Under the pieces are notes generated by a model. It saw nothing but the letters and a program-made list of their open reading frames with translations. It did no database searches and had not been told where the DNA came from. Source: Bradyrhizobium guangxiense (GTDB taxonomy: Bacteria > Pseudomonadota > Alphaproteobacteria > Rhizobiales > Xanthobacteraceae). From it: DNA of 64,000 nucleotides. Made by a program: the position numbers and the translations under genes. Of this stretch, positions 49,399 through 63,530 are shown in pieces. Position 1 is the stretch's first letter, and each line of letters starts with the position of its first letter. The stretch spans positions 434,001 to 498,000 of the forward strand of contig NZ_CP022220.1 in the NCBI RefSeq assembly GCF_004114915.1, in the 5' to 3' direction.

Positions 49399-51290
49399 TT
49401 TCGCGGCCTGGATCTACCTTTCGATAACCCGAGCTTCGGTGTGGTGCCGTGCCAGTTCGCGCGCAGTTCTTCCGGATCGGAACCGTGTTTTTCGCGAGAT
49501 GCACCGCGGCCTATCGACAGCGGCTCGGGGCGCTGTAGTCCGATCGCGCAAACCGGCGCCGCACTCGCTAGAGCTGGCCCTCGATCGCTTTCTCGGAACC
49601 GGAAGCATCGCGTCGGGAGCATTCCTTCAATGCGGCGGAGGAACTCGGGCCGATTGCTGAGCAGCACGTCGTGCTGTTCAGCAGATCGCCTATGCGCCGC
49701 ATTGCGGACCGTGTCACTAAAGGTACCGTCGCGTTCGCCAACAGTTTGGCACGTTCCAGACAGTAGGCGCGTTTGCGTTCCGACGGAAACGGGGCGGCCG
49801 TGTGGCGGTCGGCGATGATGTTTTTGAGCGTTGGGCATTCTCGTGATGAGCGCCACATCTGACCGCTTCCCGCGACAATGAGGCGCGGGAGAAGAATGCT
49901 TCGACCATGAGATTGTACCCTCGCGAGCTCCCGGGCATGCATGTAGAGGAGAGTGCCAAGCTACGATGGTCAACTTCTTGCAAAGTCCTTCGAACAACGT
50001 CGGCGCGTTTCGACATTCAGTCCAGGCGCCAGAGCATCACGCGGCGAAGTTTTCACAACTTATGCCGTCCCGCTGCAGCGAGCCTCGGGCTTTGACAGCT
50101 CGTAGCCGCCGTACTGCCTGAGCTCTTAAGACCAAGCTGCGCATCTGCGTAATCTGTATGCACGGGCTCAAGTGCACTTGCTGCCTGGAGAGCTTTATGC
50201 GGATCATCGCAAACCGCCGCTTAAGGAAGCGGGGCTGTCGATGATCTCGCTCGGCGCGACGGGCTATCATGGCGGCCGCTGGAGGCCAACCCGAGGCAAT
50301 CTTTCCGGCAAATGCGGGCCAAATGTAAGGGCCAAGTACCTCGCGGCTCAAGACAATCCACCGCATCCAGACAAGTGCTAACGTCGCGGGCATTTCGATG
50401 CCGGCCGGTTGGCCGAGAATGGACGACGAGCAGGCTAGCAAGGGCTATTGCCTCTACAAAATGGCTGCAAGGGGAAACCACCTAACGCTTGCTCGACCAG
50501 AGTGCGCAGCAATTCGGTATTGAGAACACCATGGCGACGTTCGTCCATGCGGCATGTGATGGGGCTGAAATGCCTTACGAGCAAGCGCGGAAGCGCCGCC
50601 CACGAATTCAGTCGAACTCAGAGAGTACAATGATGGGCATTCAGACGCCCAACCGATTCACGCTCGGTAACTCCAGCGAGGGCGATCTTGTCGATCCGCT
50701 GACCAGGATCGAATTCACCTGCTTATCGAGGTGAATGTCGATTCCGATAATGTGATCCGCAACGCGGTCTCAACGAGACGATGCGGCGTGGTATTGGGCG
50801 CGCGATGCCTTGGCGTTCACCGAGCGAATTTGCTGGGTCTGTACCGGCACGCACGCGCCGGCACCTGCGCGCAGTAGTGAACCGCTTGGCATCGTCATCC
50901 GGGAGATTCCCAGTTTAAACCTGTTACATCATGCAACTATGCATGACTATCTCGTGCATTTTTTGTCACGTGCATGCTCTGGATTGGGCTGGCTTCGGTC
51001 GGCGCGGTCTTCGCAGTCGAGGCTGACGCCAAGGCGGCCTCAGCACTTGCGCAATCGATCTCATTCGTCGCGTTACTGCTCACCAGGCTCACCAGGCTCG
51101 TGCAAACAAAGAAACTCGATCCATTCAAGAGCGCATTTTCGAGGCACCCAGCGTACAAGCTTTCGCCGTAGGCGAACCTAATGGCGGTGGCACATTGCCT
51201 GCAGGCGCTCGATCTCTAGAAGGACGTCGACAAACTCCACGTGCTGTTACGGCGGCAAGAACCCGCATGCGAACTGGCTAGTTGGAGTGC
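49399..51290. other. Gene-poor stretch between glnK and gltB
   Basis: Almost 1.9 kb without a gene that I can defend. Frames up to 240 codons exist on the minus strand (49263-49997), but they overlap glnK and look antisense-like. A short plus frame at 50974-51171 (MLWIGLASVGAVFAVEAD, then SALAQSISFVALLLTRLT) has a hydrophobic N-terminus but no known match. The region may be decayed coding DNA. Confidence 0.45.
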
Positions 51291-51314
51291 ACCCAATGTC
51301 GAAAGAGGAATACA

Positions 51315-56005
<4,691 letters not shown>

Positions 56006-56119
56006 ATCGGGGCGTAAGAAAACGATCTCATGGTGAGTGGGGCGCGAAGACCGCCTCGTAAATACACAAGGCCGTCGCCGACAGCTTTAATTACCAAATC
56101 AAACTGATCGCGATGCAAC

Positions 56120-57190
56120 ATTGAGGCGTGTTAGGCCTCGCCAGACGGACCGTGTTTCTTGGCGGCGGATCGAGGTCAAGCGACTGAAGACGCTGGAGGA
56201 GGAGAATGCGAAGCTGAAGAAGCTTCTGGCCGAGCAGATTCGATGCGGCTGCCCTTCGCGAGCTCCTTTCAAAGAAGGGGAGGGGGCCCCCCCGCCACGC
56301 GCGCTGCCGTCTGCAGGCTGTCATGAGCCTGTCGGTGCGGAGCGCCTGCTCAATCATCAGCGCGGACCGGAAGATGATCCGCTATCAGTCCAGCCGCCCG
56401 CTGGATGCGGAGCTGCGCGGCCGGTTGCGCGATCTCGCCACCGGGCGGCGGCGGTCGTTCGGCTACCGCCGGGTGTTCGTCCTCTTACGACGGGAAGCAG
56501 AGCCATGGGGGATCAGCCGGATCTACCGGCATTATCGGGAAGAAGCACTCGCGTCCGCAAGCGGTGAGCTCGCCGCAAGGCCGTGGGGACCCGGCCCCGA
56601 TTCTGGTGCAGGCCAGGCCCAATGCACGCTGGTCGCTGGACTTCGTTCATGACCAGTTCGGCATGGACGGCACTTCCGCATTCTCAACATCGTCGATGAC
56701 GTGACCAAAAAGTGCCGGGGGGCTGTTCCGGATACGTCGGTCTCGGGCCAGCGCGTCGCCCGCGAGCTGACGTTCGTCGAGCGACGGGGCAAGCTACGGA
56801 TGATCGTGTCCGACCATGGCACCGAGTTTCACCTCCAATGCCATGCTGCCTGGTGCAAAGGACACAATCATCGACTGGTACTTCATTGCGCCCAAAAAGC
56901 CGATGCAGAACGGCTTCATCGAAAGCTCCAACGGCTCGATGCGTGACGAACTCCTGAACAAGACCCCGTTTTCGATCTTGACGACACCCGCGCCAAGATC
57001 GTCCGCTGGGTCGCTGACTACGATATCCGGCGCCCTCACTCGTCGCTAAATACCTCACCCAGCGGCCTATGCCGTCCAACTCACCGCAAGGACGACCGGT
57101 TACGCAAACCCGACCAGCTCCGCCGATCGTCCGCTGCTACACACGCGCCGCTCAGCGTACAAAACCCTGAGCCTCTAACCGCTGCCGGAT
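56120..57190 (+). pseudogene. IS3-family transposase relic (orfA end plus orfB)
   Basis: The relic starts with the end of OrfA (RLKTLEEENAKLKKLLAEQI) and continues in several frames with OrfB: SVRSACSIISADRKMIRYQS, RSFGYRRVFVLLRREAEPWG, PNARWSLDFVHDQFGMDG (first Asp), [20 protein letters not shown] and [16 protein letters not shown] (second Asp), [20 protein letters not shown] (Glu) and [19 protein letters not shown] sequence. All DDE residues are visible but at least five frameshifts break it. It lies 115 bp downstream of gltB, where gltD might have been. Confidence 0.8.
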
Positions 57191-57512
57191 GAGTGGCAGG
57201 TCATGCCGATTATACAAGGATTGATCTGTCCAGGATCAACTTATCGCCCCGCCGCTCGGGGTACTGCGATGCGTCTCGTTTGGATGCCGAGCCACGAGAT
57301 GCTTGCGGATTTCCAGGCTGTTATGGCTCAAGCCGAAGGTAAGAACTGCTGAATCGCGCGCTGTTGGCATGTGATCACCAAACAGTTGCGGGGAGACTTG
57401 ATATGAATGGGCTGCTTCATCAGGTCTGACAGCTGTTTAACTGCATCGATGATCATCACTGGTCGACTCCCGGCGGACCTCCTGATGTGAGGCGGCCTAA
57501 TGGGCACGTCAC
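57191..57512. other. No supportable gene
   Basis: About 320 bp between the IS3 relic and the hypothetical gene, without recognisable features. Confidence 0.4.
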
Positions 57513-58370
57513 CTACGACTCGCTGGAGAGTTTGATTGATTGTCTCACTAGCGACGCGCCGATCAGACGAGTGACTCCTCGCCTTCCGTATTTGAAAGGA
57601 ACAATCAGGCGTTGGTACGACAGCTGAACTTTGTCGTTCAAATGGGGGCGAAGAATCTTGGCATCGACCTCATCTAGGCGAGGTTGGTGCGTTTCTAGGA
57701 CGGACTCGTACATACGATGCACCCATCGCCCATATTCATAATCCGGTTGTTCATCAACCGGAATGCCGGGCGCATTCTCCCGCCAGGTCTTGCTGAAGAT
57801 TTCGAAGCCGGCTCCGAGATCGATAATGGTGAGGCGACCAGCCACGGCCTCAATTGCGGCGAACCTGACCGCGGCTGGGGAGCACAACGCCTTCTTCAGA
57901 GCTGTCAGATCGGCGGTTCGGTCCGAACAGTCCCAGTAGGACAAAAGCATGGATAGTGGACCTTGGCAGCCTACCAAAGTCTCAATCGGCATCTGCCTGT
58001 ATCGAATGTTTGTCGCCGCTCGCTGGCAAGGCTCGCCTAGCCGCTGATTTATATATGTGACCGCTTGCGAACGAGTTGAAAACAACTTGTCGGCGAGGTC
58101 TACCGAATTTGAAATGACCATTCGCTCCACCCCAAGGTCGCTGACAAGATTGATCGCCGCAGCAACGCTGACTGGGGTGGCAGTCTCAAACCGGATTCGT
58201 ATCTGTGCCGACCCGGGGCGGAACAGAGCAACTGTCACGAAACCCATATTATTGATGAGATAACTCAGGAAATCGAATTCGGTCACTGGGTAGTGTAGAA
58301 AACATTTACGCAGAGCTGAAGAACATGCGTCCCAAGCGTGGCCGCGATCGTCCAGTACGATTGTCCGCAT
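57513..58370 (-). CDS. Hypothetical protein (285 aa)
   Basis: The frame from ATG 58370 (MRTIVLDDRGHAWDACSSAL) is intact over 285 codons. The N-terminal half has alternating strands and helices (RPGSAQIRIRFETATPVSVA, NLVSDLGVERMVISNSVDLA). The C-terminal half (GRLTIIDLGAGFEIFSKTWR, YEYGRWVHRMYESVLETHQP, LSYQRLIVPFKYGRRGVTRL) resembles the PAS-like domains of small rhizobial proteins, but this is a weak impression. A longer start at 58499 is possible. No membrane segment or signal peptide. Function unknown. Confidence 0.6.
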   Translation of the reverse strand: MRTIVLDDRGHAWDACSSALRKCFLHYPVTEFDFLSYLINNMGFVTVALFRPGSAQIRIRFETATPVSVAAAINLVSDLGVERMVISNSVDLADKLFSTRSQAVTYINQRLGEPCQRAATNIRYRQMPIETLVGCQGPLSMLLSYWDCSDRTADLTALKKALCSPAAVRFAAIEAVAGRLTIIDLGAGFEIFSKTWRENAPGIPVDEQPDYEYGRWVHRMYESVLETHQPRLDEVDAKILRPHLNDKVQLSYQRLIVPFKYGRRGVTRLIGASLVRQSIKLSSES

Positions 58371-58805
58371 GAGGGCCTCACGGCAAATCTGAGTGCCATT
58401 GTTTGCGCCAACTATGCGACTACAAAACATCGCGCCCGCGCGCTTGCACAGTACCGCCGGCAGCTGGCAGCTGCGAAACAAGATGCCAATCCAATGCAAG
58501 CATCAACCTGCCGAAGTTGGTAGCCCAGAATGGGCCCGCACGACGGGACCTCATTGGCTGCGGGACATTCCTACCAGGGCTGGTCATTGATCGTCTGTAG
58601 CGGTCGTGTATCAACTCGTGAATGATGAAAACGGTCGGGAAATGGTCGTCTGATACTGAAATCAGTCGCCGAACAACCCGCAGAGAGTTCTTATGCATTT
58701 CCAGTCAATATCGCTCATCCCCGACACTCACGACGATCTGATTCTAATCCCCAGGGTCGAGGCGGAGATCGCGCGATATGGCATGAATGAGAGGCTGAGT
58801 CGCGC

Positions 58806-59647
58806 CTATACCGTCCCTTCGACGATCAGCCCGATCCAAGGCCGCTACCGGAGACCAGGATCATTACCGGCGCTGTTGCAGACATGTTTGACGCGCTGGT
58901 TGCGTCATTGAGCGATACCCGGCTGGAGCCCGACCTCGATGATCTCCTCTGGCCGACGGTCAACCTGTTCCATCGCGCCGTCGAACGCATCGAGCGCCAG
59001 CTCGACGTCAACGAACAGGCGCAGCAGAAGAGCCAGCGCGAGCAGAACGGCTCGGAAGTGCGCTCGGTCGAGCTTGAGCGCCTAACCGCCGAGGGCATCT
59101 CGCTGATCGAGCGCCGCAACTGTCTCGAACTCTTCCGCGACCAGGCGATCGAGCGCTTCGAAGTCCACACGGGGTCTGCTTGGCGCCCACGGTCGGGATC
59201 ACTGGTCAGCCATCGCACGCTCACCGCGGCGATAATCGATTCCCGCGACTTCATCGCAGCCAAGCGCCGCTCGGAAACCGAGATCATGGTGCCGCCGGGT
59301 CCGAAGATCGCCCTGACCGGTGGGCTCGACTTCAACGACTATAGCCTCGTCTGGGATCGGCTCGACAAGGTGCACGCCAAGCATCCCGACATGGTTCTGC
59401 TGCACAGCGCTTCACCGAAAGGCGCCGAGCTGATCGGCTCCAAATGGGCAACCAGCAAGTGCCACAGATCGCATTCAAACCGGATTGGACCAAACACGCC
59501 AAGGCAGCGCCCTTCAAGCGCAATGACGCGATGCTCGAACTGCTGCCGATCGGCGTCCTGCATTTCCCCGGCACGGGCATTCAGGACAACCTTGCCGATA
59601 AGGCAAAGCGGCTTGGCATTCCGGTCTGGAAGTTTGGCGGCGCGTGA
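58806..59647 (+). pseudogene. DUF2493-family protein, start lost and one frameshift
   Basis: DUF2493 proteins are common on rhizobial integrative elements and plasmids, next to DUF736. Here YRPFDDQPDPRPLPETRIIT opens the similarity without a start codon. The protein continues FDALVASLSDTRLEPDLDDL, SVELERLTAEGISLIERRNC, PKIALTGGLDFNDYSLVWDR, LDKVHAKHPDMVLLHSASPK. Near 59455 a base is lost, and the end (VPQIAFKPDWTKHAKAAPFK, FPGTGIQDNLADKAKRLGIP, VWKFGGA) is in another frame, stopping at TGA 59645-59647. The Rossmann-like nucleotide-binding part (SLOG superfamily) is therefore split. Confidence 0.8.
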
Positions 59648-59786
59648 GCGCCGTCTTGCCGTCAACCGACGAGTGGCGAGGCCGCACCCGCCGTAACTCC
59701 GCCTCGTTTTGTTTATACGTCGGCGGCTGGGCTGCGGTGGTGGTGGAAGGCGCGAGCGCTCACACGCGTGCCTTGGAGCCACCACC

Positions 59787-60267
59787 ATGCTCGCCCTCGG
59801 GCTTCTTCTCAATATTGCTGGTATCGGCCTATTTGCTGGCTGATCGTTGTGCTAGCGGTCTATGCGCTGCGCTTTTTGTTGCGATCAATATCGGATTGAT
59901 GGCGTTCAACAGCGGTGCGGGCATTGTCGGCGCACTGCTCGTCGGCACAGTTTGCGCTGTGCTCACACTCGCAGCCGGCCAGCTGGCCATTACCCTTAGC
60001 CGCCACGTGGCCCTGCGACTTGCAATTGCGGCCGTGTTCGTCGTTCCCGCGGCCGTTGCCGGCTATCACGTGGTGTTCGCGCTCTCACAGATCGGAGCGC
60101 CGTCGCTGGCTTGGCGCGAGGTCTTCGCATGGCTGGGCGCGGTTTGCATCGGCTCGTCAACATTCACGCGCTTGACGCTCATCTCGAAGACCCGCCCGAT
60201 CGAGCCGGAAAGGACGGGCGGAGAGCCGTCCCGCCCCGTTCTCACGGCCGCGGCAAACGAGGGATGA
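59787..60267 (+). pseudogene. Small membrane protein of the DUF2493-DUF736 cluster, frameshifted
   Basis: ATG 59787 opens MLALGLLLNIAGIGLF, then a base is lost near 59835 and the frame is regained near 59870 (FVAINIGLMAFNSGAGIVGA, LLVGTVCAVLTLAAGQLAI, LRLAIAAVFVVPAAVAGYHV, VFAWLGAVCIGSSTFTRLTL). Four to five membrane helices are evident. The tail is cytoplasmic (RPIEPERTGGEPS). The gene typically sits between DUF2493 and DUF736 in rhizobial mobile elements; function unknown. Confidence 0.6.
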
Positions 60268-60401
60268 ACTTTCCGCGCTTTTGTCGTCGAACAGGTCGCA
60301 GAATAAGCACCCTCGACGATGGATGATGCTCACCAGAGCAGAGGAGGCGGACGGTCCTCTCAGAAACCTTCGAACACGTGCTGGAGATTTCCGATCCGGC
60401 A

Positions 60402-60860
60402 CACATAGCTGCCACGGCTGGACCCGCCGCACCGCTTGACCGCTTTGCCGGGACGATGCCGCCCATTCCCGCAGATTGTTTCTCTTCCTTCCCGAACCGT
60501 TCCGACCTCTTGTGCAGAGGAACCGAAATTCGCCAAGCTTCTCCCGGGTTTGAGGTTCAGCACGCGGACGCACGAGGCCTCTTTGATGGCTCGATCTGGC
60601 CGAAGACCGGCTGCGCCTCGATCGGCTGAGCCGCAACGCCGTTGCTGCGACTTTCTTCCCCTGGGCTCACGCCCATTCCTCGCGAGACAAGAAAGTCTCT
60701 TCAACGGCGTCCTCCGCTGCGCTTCAGCCCGCGAGCGGGTGCGTCGCCGATCGTCCTCGCCCTTGAGATCGCCATCGAGGCCGCGGTGGTCGCGGGCTCG
60801 AAACACAACGGAGAAGCAAGATGGCTAATATCGGAACTTTCAAGAAGGTCGGCAATGATT
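60402..60860. repeat. Direct repeat copy A (DUF736 leader and start)
   Basis: This segment is nearly identical to 63531-64000. Similarity starts weakly at CACATAGCT and becomes strong at CGCACCGCTTGAC (60428 and 63556). The two copies differ by a few single-base indels. The repeat continues into the DUF736 gene at least as far as the window allows. Confidence 0.9.
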
Positions 60861-61141
60861 TCCAGGGCGAGATCGTCACGCTGAGCTTGCAGGCTAGGGG
60901 CGTCCGCATCGTCGCCGAGACCAACCGCTCCAACGAGAACGCGCCCAGCCACCGCATCTATGTGGGTCGGGCCGAGATCGGCGCAGCCTGGTCGAAGCGC
61001 TCCGAAGAGGGCCGCGACTACCTCTCGATCAAGCTTGACGATCCCTCCTTCAACGCGCCGATCTACGCGAGCCTGTTCGACGACGAAGGTGGCGAGGGCT
61101 ACAACCTGCTCTGGTCCCGGCCGCGCAAGAACGGCGAGTGA
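60821..61141 (+). CDS. DUF736 family protein
   Basis: The 106-aa protein (MANIGTFKKVGNDFQGEIVT, NRSNENAPSHRIYVGRAEIG, AAWSKRSEEGRDYLSIKLDD, PSFNAPIYASLFDDEGGEGY, NLLWSRPRKNGE) matches DUF736, a small beta-rich family encoded almost exclusively on alphaproteobacterial conjugative elements and plasmids. ATG 60821 follows GGAGAAGCAAG. A strong hairpin lies 15 bp after the stop. Intact. A second copy of the leader and the first 50 bases lies at 63951-64000. Confidence 0.9.
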   Translation: MANIGTFKKVGNDFQGEIVTLSLQARGVRIVAETNRSNENAPSHRIYVGRAEIGAAWSKRSEEGRDYLSIKLDDPSFNAPIYASLFDDEGGEGYNLLWSRPRKNGE

Positions 61142-61155
61142 GATCCTCCGCCAAG

Positions 61156-61179
61156 CCCCGCCCGGTTCGCCGGGCGGGG
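61156..61179 (+). terminator. Terminator hairpin after the DUF736 gene
   Basis: CCCCGCCCGG, loop TTCG, CCGGGCGGGG: a perfect ten-pair stem with a stable tetraloop 15 bp downstream of the stop. There is only a short T-poor tail. Confidence 0.7.
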
Positions 61180-61262
61180 TAATATCTCCATCGGAGAAGC
61201 ATCTCGCTAATACGCGACACTGCGGTCGCATCCGCCGGTTGTCCGCAACTGCGGGCGTCAAG

Positions 61263-62972
61263 CTATCCCCGAGCAAAACCCTCGATCGTGCGGCGGACAC
61301 GCACTTTGCCGGGACCAACGTGGTAGTCTTTTATCACAGCGCCTTCCAGAGCTTGCTCGGCCATGGTGGAGCGGTTGCGCTGGCGCAGGTAGTCGTGCCA
61401 GGTGTGGAAGTGATAGCGCTCGATCCACGCTTCTGGGTCTGCCATGTTTTGTGCGATCGACCAACCGTAGGCGCCATTGCGCTGCCTGACGAGCCGAAGC
61501 TCTTGCATGGCCTCCCGAAAGTCCGGAGCGTTTTTCTGCTCCACCCGATATTCGATCTCGATCACCACAGGTCCGTCGCGCCCCCTGACCGGCAACCGCA
61601 CCTGCGGATCTTCGAGGAGGCTTCCCTCTTCGGCACCCTCACCAACAGAAGGCATCCGCAATCGTAGGCCGACCAGAGGAGATGCCAGCATCAGCGAGGC
61701 TGCGACAAGCAGCGCTGTTTCAACGCCGGCGATGTCGGTGAGATGTCCCCACCCCCAGCTGCCTATGGCAAGACCGCCGGATGCGGCGGCCTGGTACGCC
61801 GCCAGAGACCTCGCGGCAACCCAGCGGGGTGCAGAAAGCTGTACGCCGATGTTCAAGAGCGTCCAAGACAACGTCCACCCTGTACCAGCCAGAACCAATC
61901 CGAACGCAGCCATCAACGGATTGTGGCTTAGTGCCAGAGTTGCAATACCCGCTGCCATGGACAGCGTGCAGCATCTCATGGCGGCTTCGCTACTTAAGCG
62001 CTCGCGCACCAGCGAGATATTGATCGCTCCCAAAATGGCTCCCAGGCCAAAGGCGCCCAGCATCACGCCGTAAGTTGGCGCGCCACCGAGAAGGCGATCA
62101 CGTACGACCACTGGCAACAGCGCCAGGATAGCTCCGCTGACCAACCCGAATATGATCGTTCGGACCAACACGATCATAATAGGTGGCGAGTTCGTGATGT
62201 ACCGGACGCCCAACAGGATGGCATGGCCGAGCCGTTCCGGTGGGAGACGCGACCGCTCACTTGCGCGCTTCCATAGATAGAGCGCGGCGATAAGTGGCAC
62301 GAACGAGATCGTGTTGAATGTGAACGCGGCTACGGTCCCGGCGGAGGCCACAATGATACCCCCGACTGCCGGACCTACGCTCCGCGCGATGTTGTAGCTG
62401 ATGCCATTCAACGCAACTGCGGCGGGCAGGGCTTGTGGAGGCACTTGCTCGCCCACTGCCGCCTGCCACGCGGGTCCCAACATCGCGGTGCCACAGCCTG
62501 CTGCAAAGCAGAGACCAAGCAAGAGGTCCGGCGTAAGCAATCCCAGCAAAGCGAGTACCGCCAGCGTAGCGCTGGCGGTCAGTGCAATACCGAGTGAAAT
62601 CAATGCCACGATGCGCCGGTCATGCAGGTCAGCAATTGCGCCGGCCGGAATCGCAATGAGCATCACCGGCAATCCGAGAGCGGTTTGGACCAGCGCGACC
62701 TTGTCCGCTGACGATGACATTTCGGTCATAGCCCAGGCCACCCCGACTCCCTGTACCAAACTACCGAGATTTGACACCAGGCTGGCGGTCCAGATGCGGC
62801 GGAACGTGCGGTGCCGCAGAGGGGCGGTAATGCGATCGGCCTTGGCAGAGTGGAGGCGAGCTTCAAGGTCAGGCGAGGTTGGCTCAGCTTCCTCGGTCGT
62901 CGACCGCTCTTTCGGCTTGCCCGGAGCCAGGACAGGGCCGTTCAATGAGCGAAGCGAATTATCTGGACACAC
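61263..62972 (-). CDS. MFS transporter (MFS_3 type) with C-terminal extra domain
   Basis: The 569-aa protein is a major facilitator of the MFS_3 (EntS/DitE-like) type. After a hydrophilic leader of about 45 residues come RHRTFRRIWTASLVSNLGSL (TM1 entry), ADLHDRRIVALISLGIAL (loop 2-3 motif A variant), several helices such as LLGLCFAAGCGTAMLGPAWQ, and FGLVSGAILALLPVVV, up to about residue 430. A soluble tail of about 130 residues (GRDGPVVIEIEYRVEQKNAP, EAWIERYHFHTWHDYLRQRN) resembles a dimeric alpha-beta barrel of the monooxygenase type. Small-molecule export is inferred. The first start is GTG 62972; a later start is possible. Intact, flanked by DUF736-leader repeats. Confidence 0.85.
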   Translation of the reverse strand: MCPDNSLRSLNGPVLAPGKPKERSTTEEAEPTSPDLEARLHSAKADRITAPLRHRTFRRIWTASLVSNLGSLVQGVGVAWAMTEMSSSADKVALVQTALGLPVMLIAIPAGAIADLHDRRIVALISLGIALTASATLAVLALLGLLTPDLLLGLCFAAGCGTAMLGPAWQAAVGEQVPPQALPAAVALNGISYNIARSVGPAVGGIIVASAGTVAAFTFNTISFVPLIAALYLWKRASERSRLPPERLGHAILLGVRYITNSPPIMIVLVRTIIFGLVSGAILALLPVVVRDRLLGGAPTYGVMLGAFGLGAILGAINISLVRERLSSEAAMRCCTLSMAAGIATLALSHNPLMAAFGLVLAGTGWTLSWTLLNIGVQLSAPRWVAARSLAAYQAAASGGLAIGSWGWGHLTDIAGVETALLVAASLMLASPLVGLRLRMPSVGEGAEEGSLLEDPQVRLPVRGRDGPVVIEIEYRVEQKNAPDFREAMQELRLVRQRNGAYGWSIAQNMADPEAWIERYHFHTWHDYLRQRNRSTMAEQALEGAVIKDYHVGPGKVRVRRTIEGFARG

Positions 62973-63530
62973 GAAGGTCTGCCTTTCGGCGGACCTTTTC
63001 GCGGTCCTACCGATCCCTTAGAATCACACATTATACCCATGCCCGCCGAAGAATTGCAGTGACGAAGTCCTACTTCGCGCCGGATTGCCGCACCGAGAAC
63101 AAATGCCCGTGAGGCGGGATAAAACATATCTGACATGTGCAGTGGCTCGACGATGAGCTGAGGGCCGCGATATCTGGTTCTCGGCGTCCGGGGGCCGTAC
63201 TGATCAGTTCTCGCAGATGTCCTGCGGTACGTGCACGCAGCACTGGCCTGGGTCATCACCTGAATGGCCTTAATCTGCAACGGTGAGGCAGCGTTCACAT
63301 GGATGACGCTGCTAGGATAGACGTACTCGACTGGACGGCCGAGGCGGTGAACTACCGACTCACCCAGTTATTGCGGCCGCGATGCGCAAAGCCGGACCGT
63401 TAGGACGTTCCTCATCGTCATACAGATTTCTAAGATTGGTAGCCGACGAGGCATGATGTCGTGTGAGCAGCTTAACGGCTTGCCTATGAAGTGCTACGAA
63501 CAAGCAGCACCGATTATCACGTCTCGCCCC
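62973..63530. other. No supportable gene
   Basis: About 560 bp between the MFS gene and repeat copy B. It probably contains the MFS promoter. Frames here have no known motifs. Confidence 0.4.

Noticed and set aside
49399..49500. amtB after glnK
   Set aside because: No ammonium-transporter membrane pattern follows glnK on either strand.
49263..49997. 244-codon minus-strand frame beside glnK
   Set aside because: It covers the glnK 3' end in antisense and its composition looks like a shadow frame.
56006..56120. gltD downstream of gltB
   Set aside because: Only 115 bp of unassigned sequence lies before the IS3 relic; no NAD(P)/FAD motifs.
60360..60806. 148-codon minus-strand frame in the DUF736 leader
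   Set aside because: It is duplicated along with the leader and is rich in Arg, as shadow frames are; no motif supports a protein.
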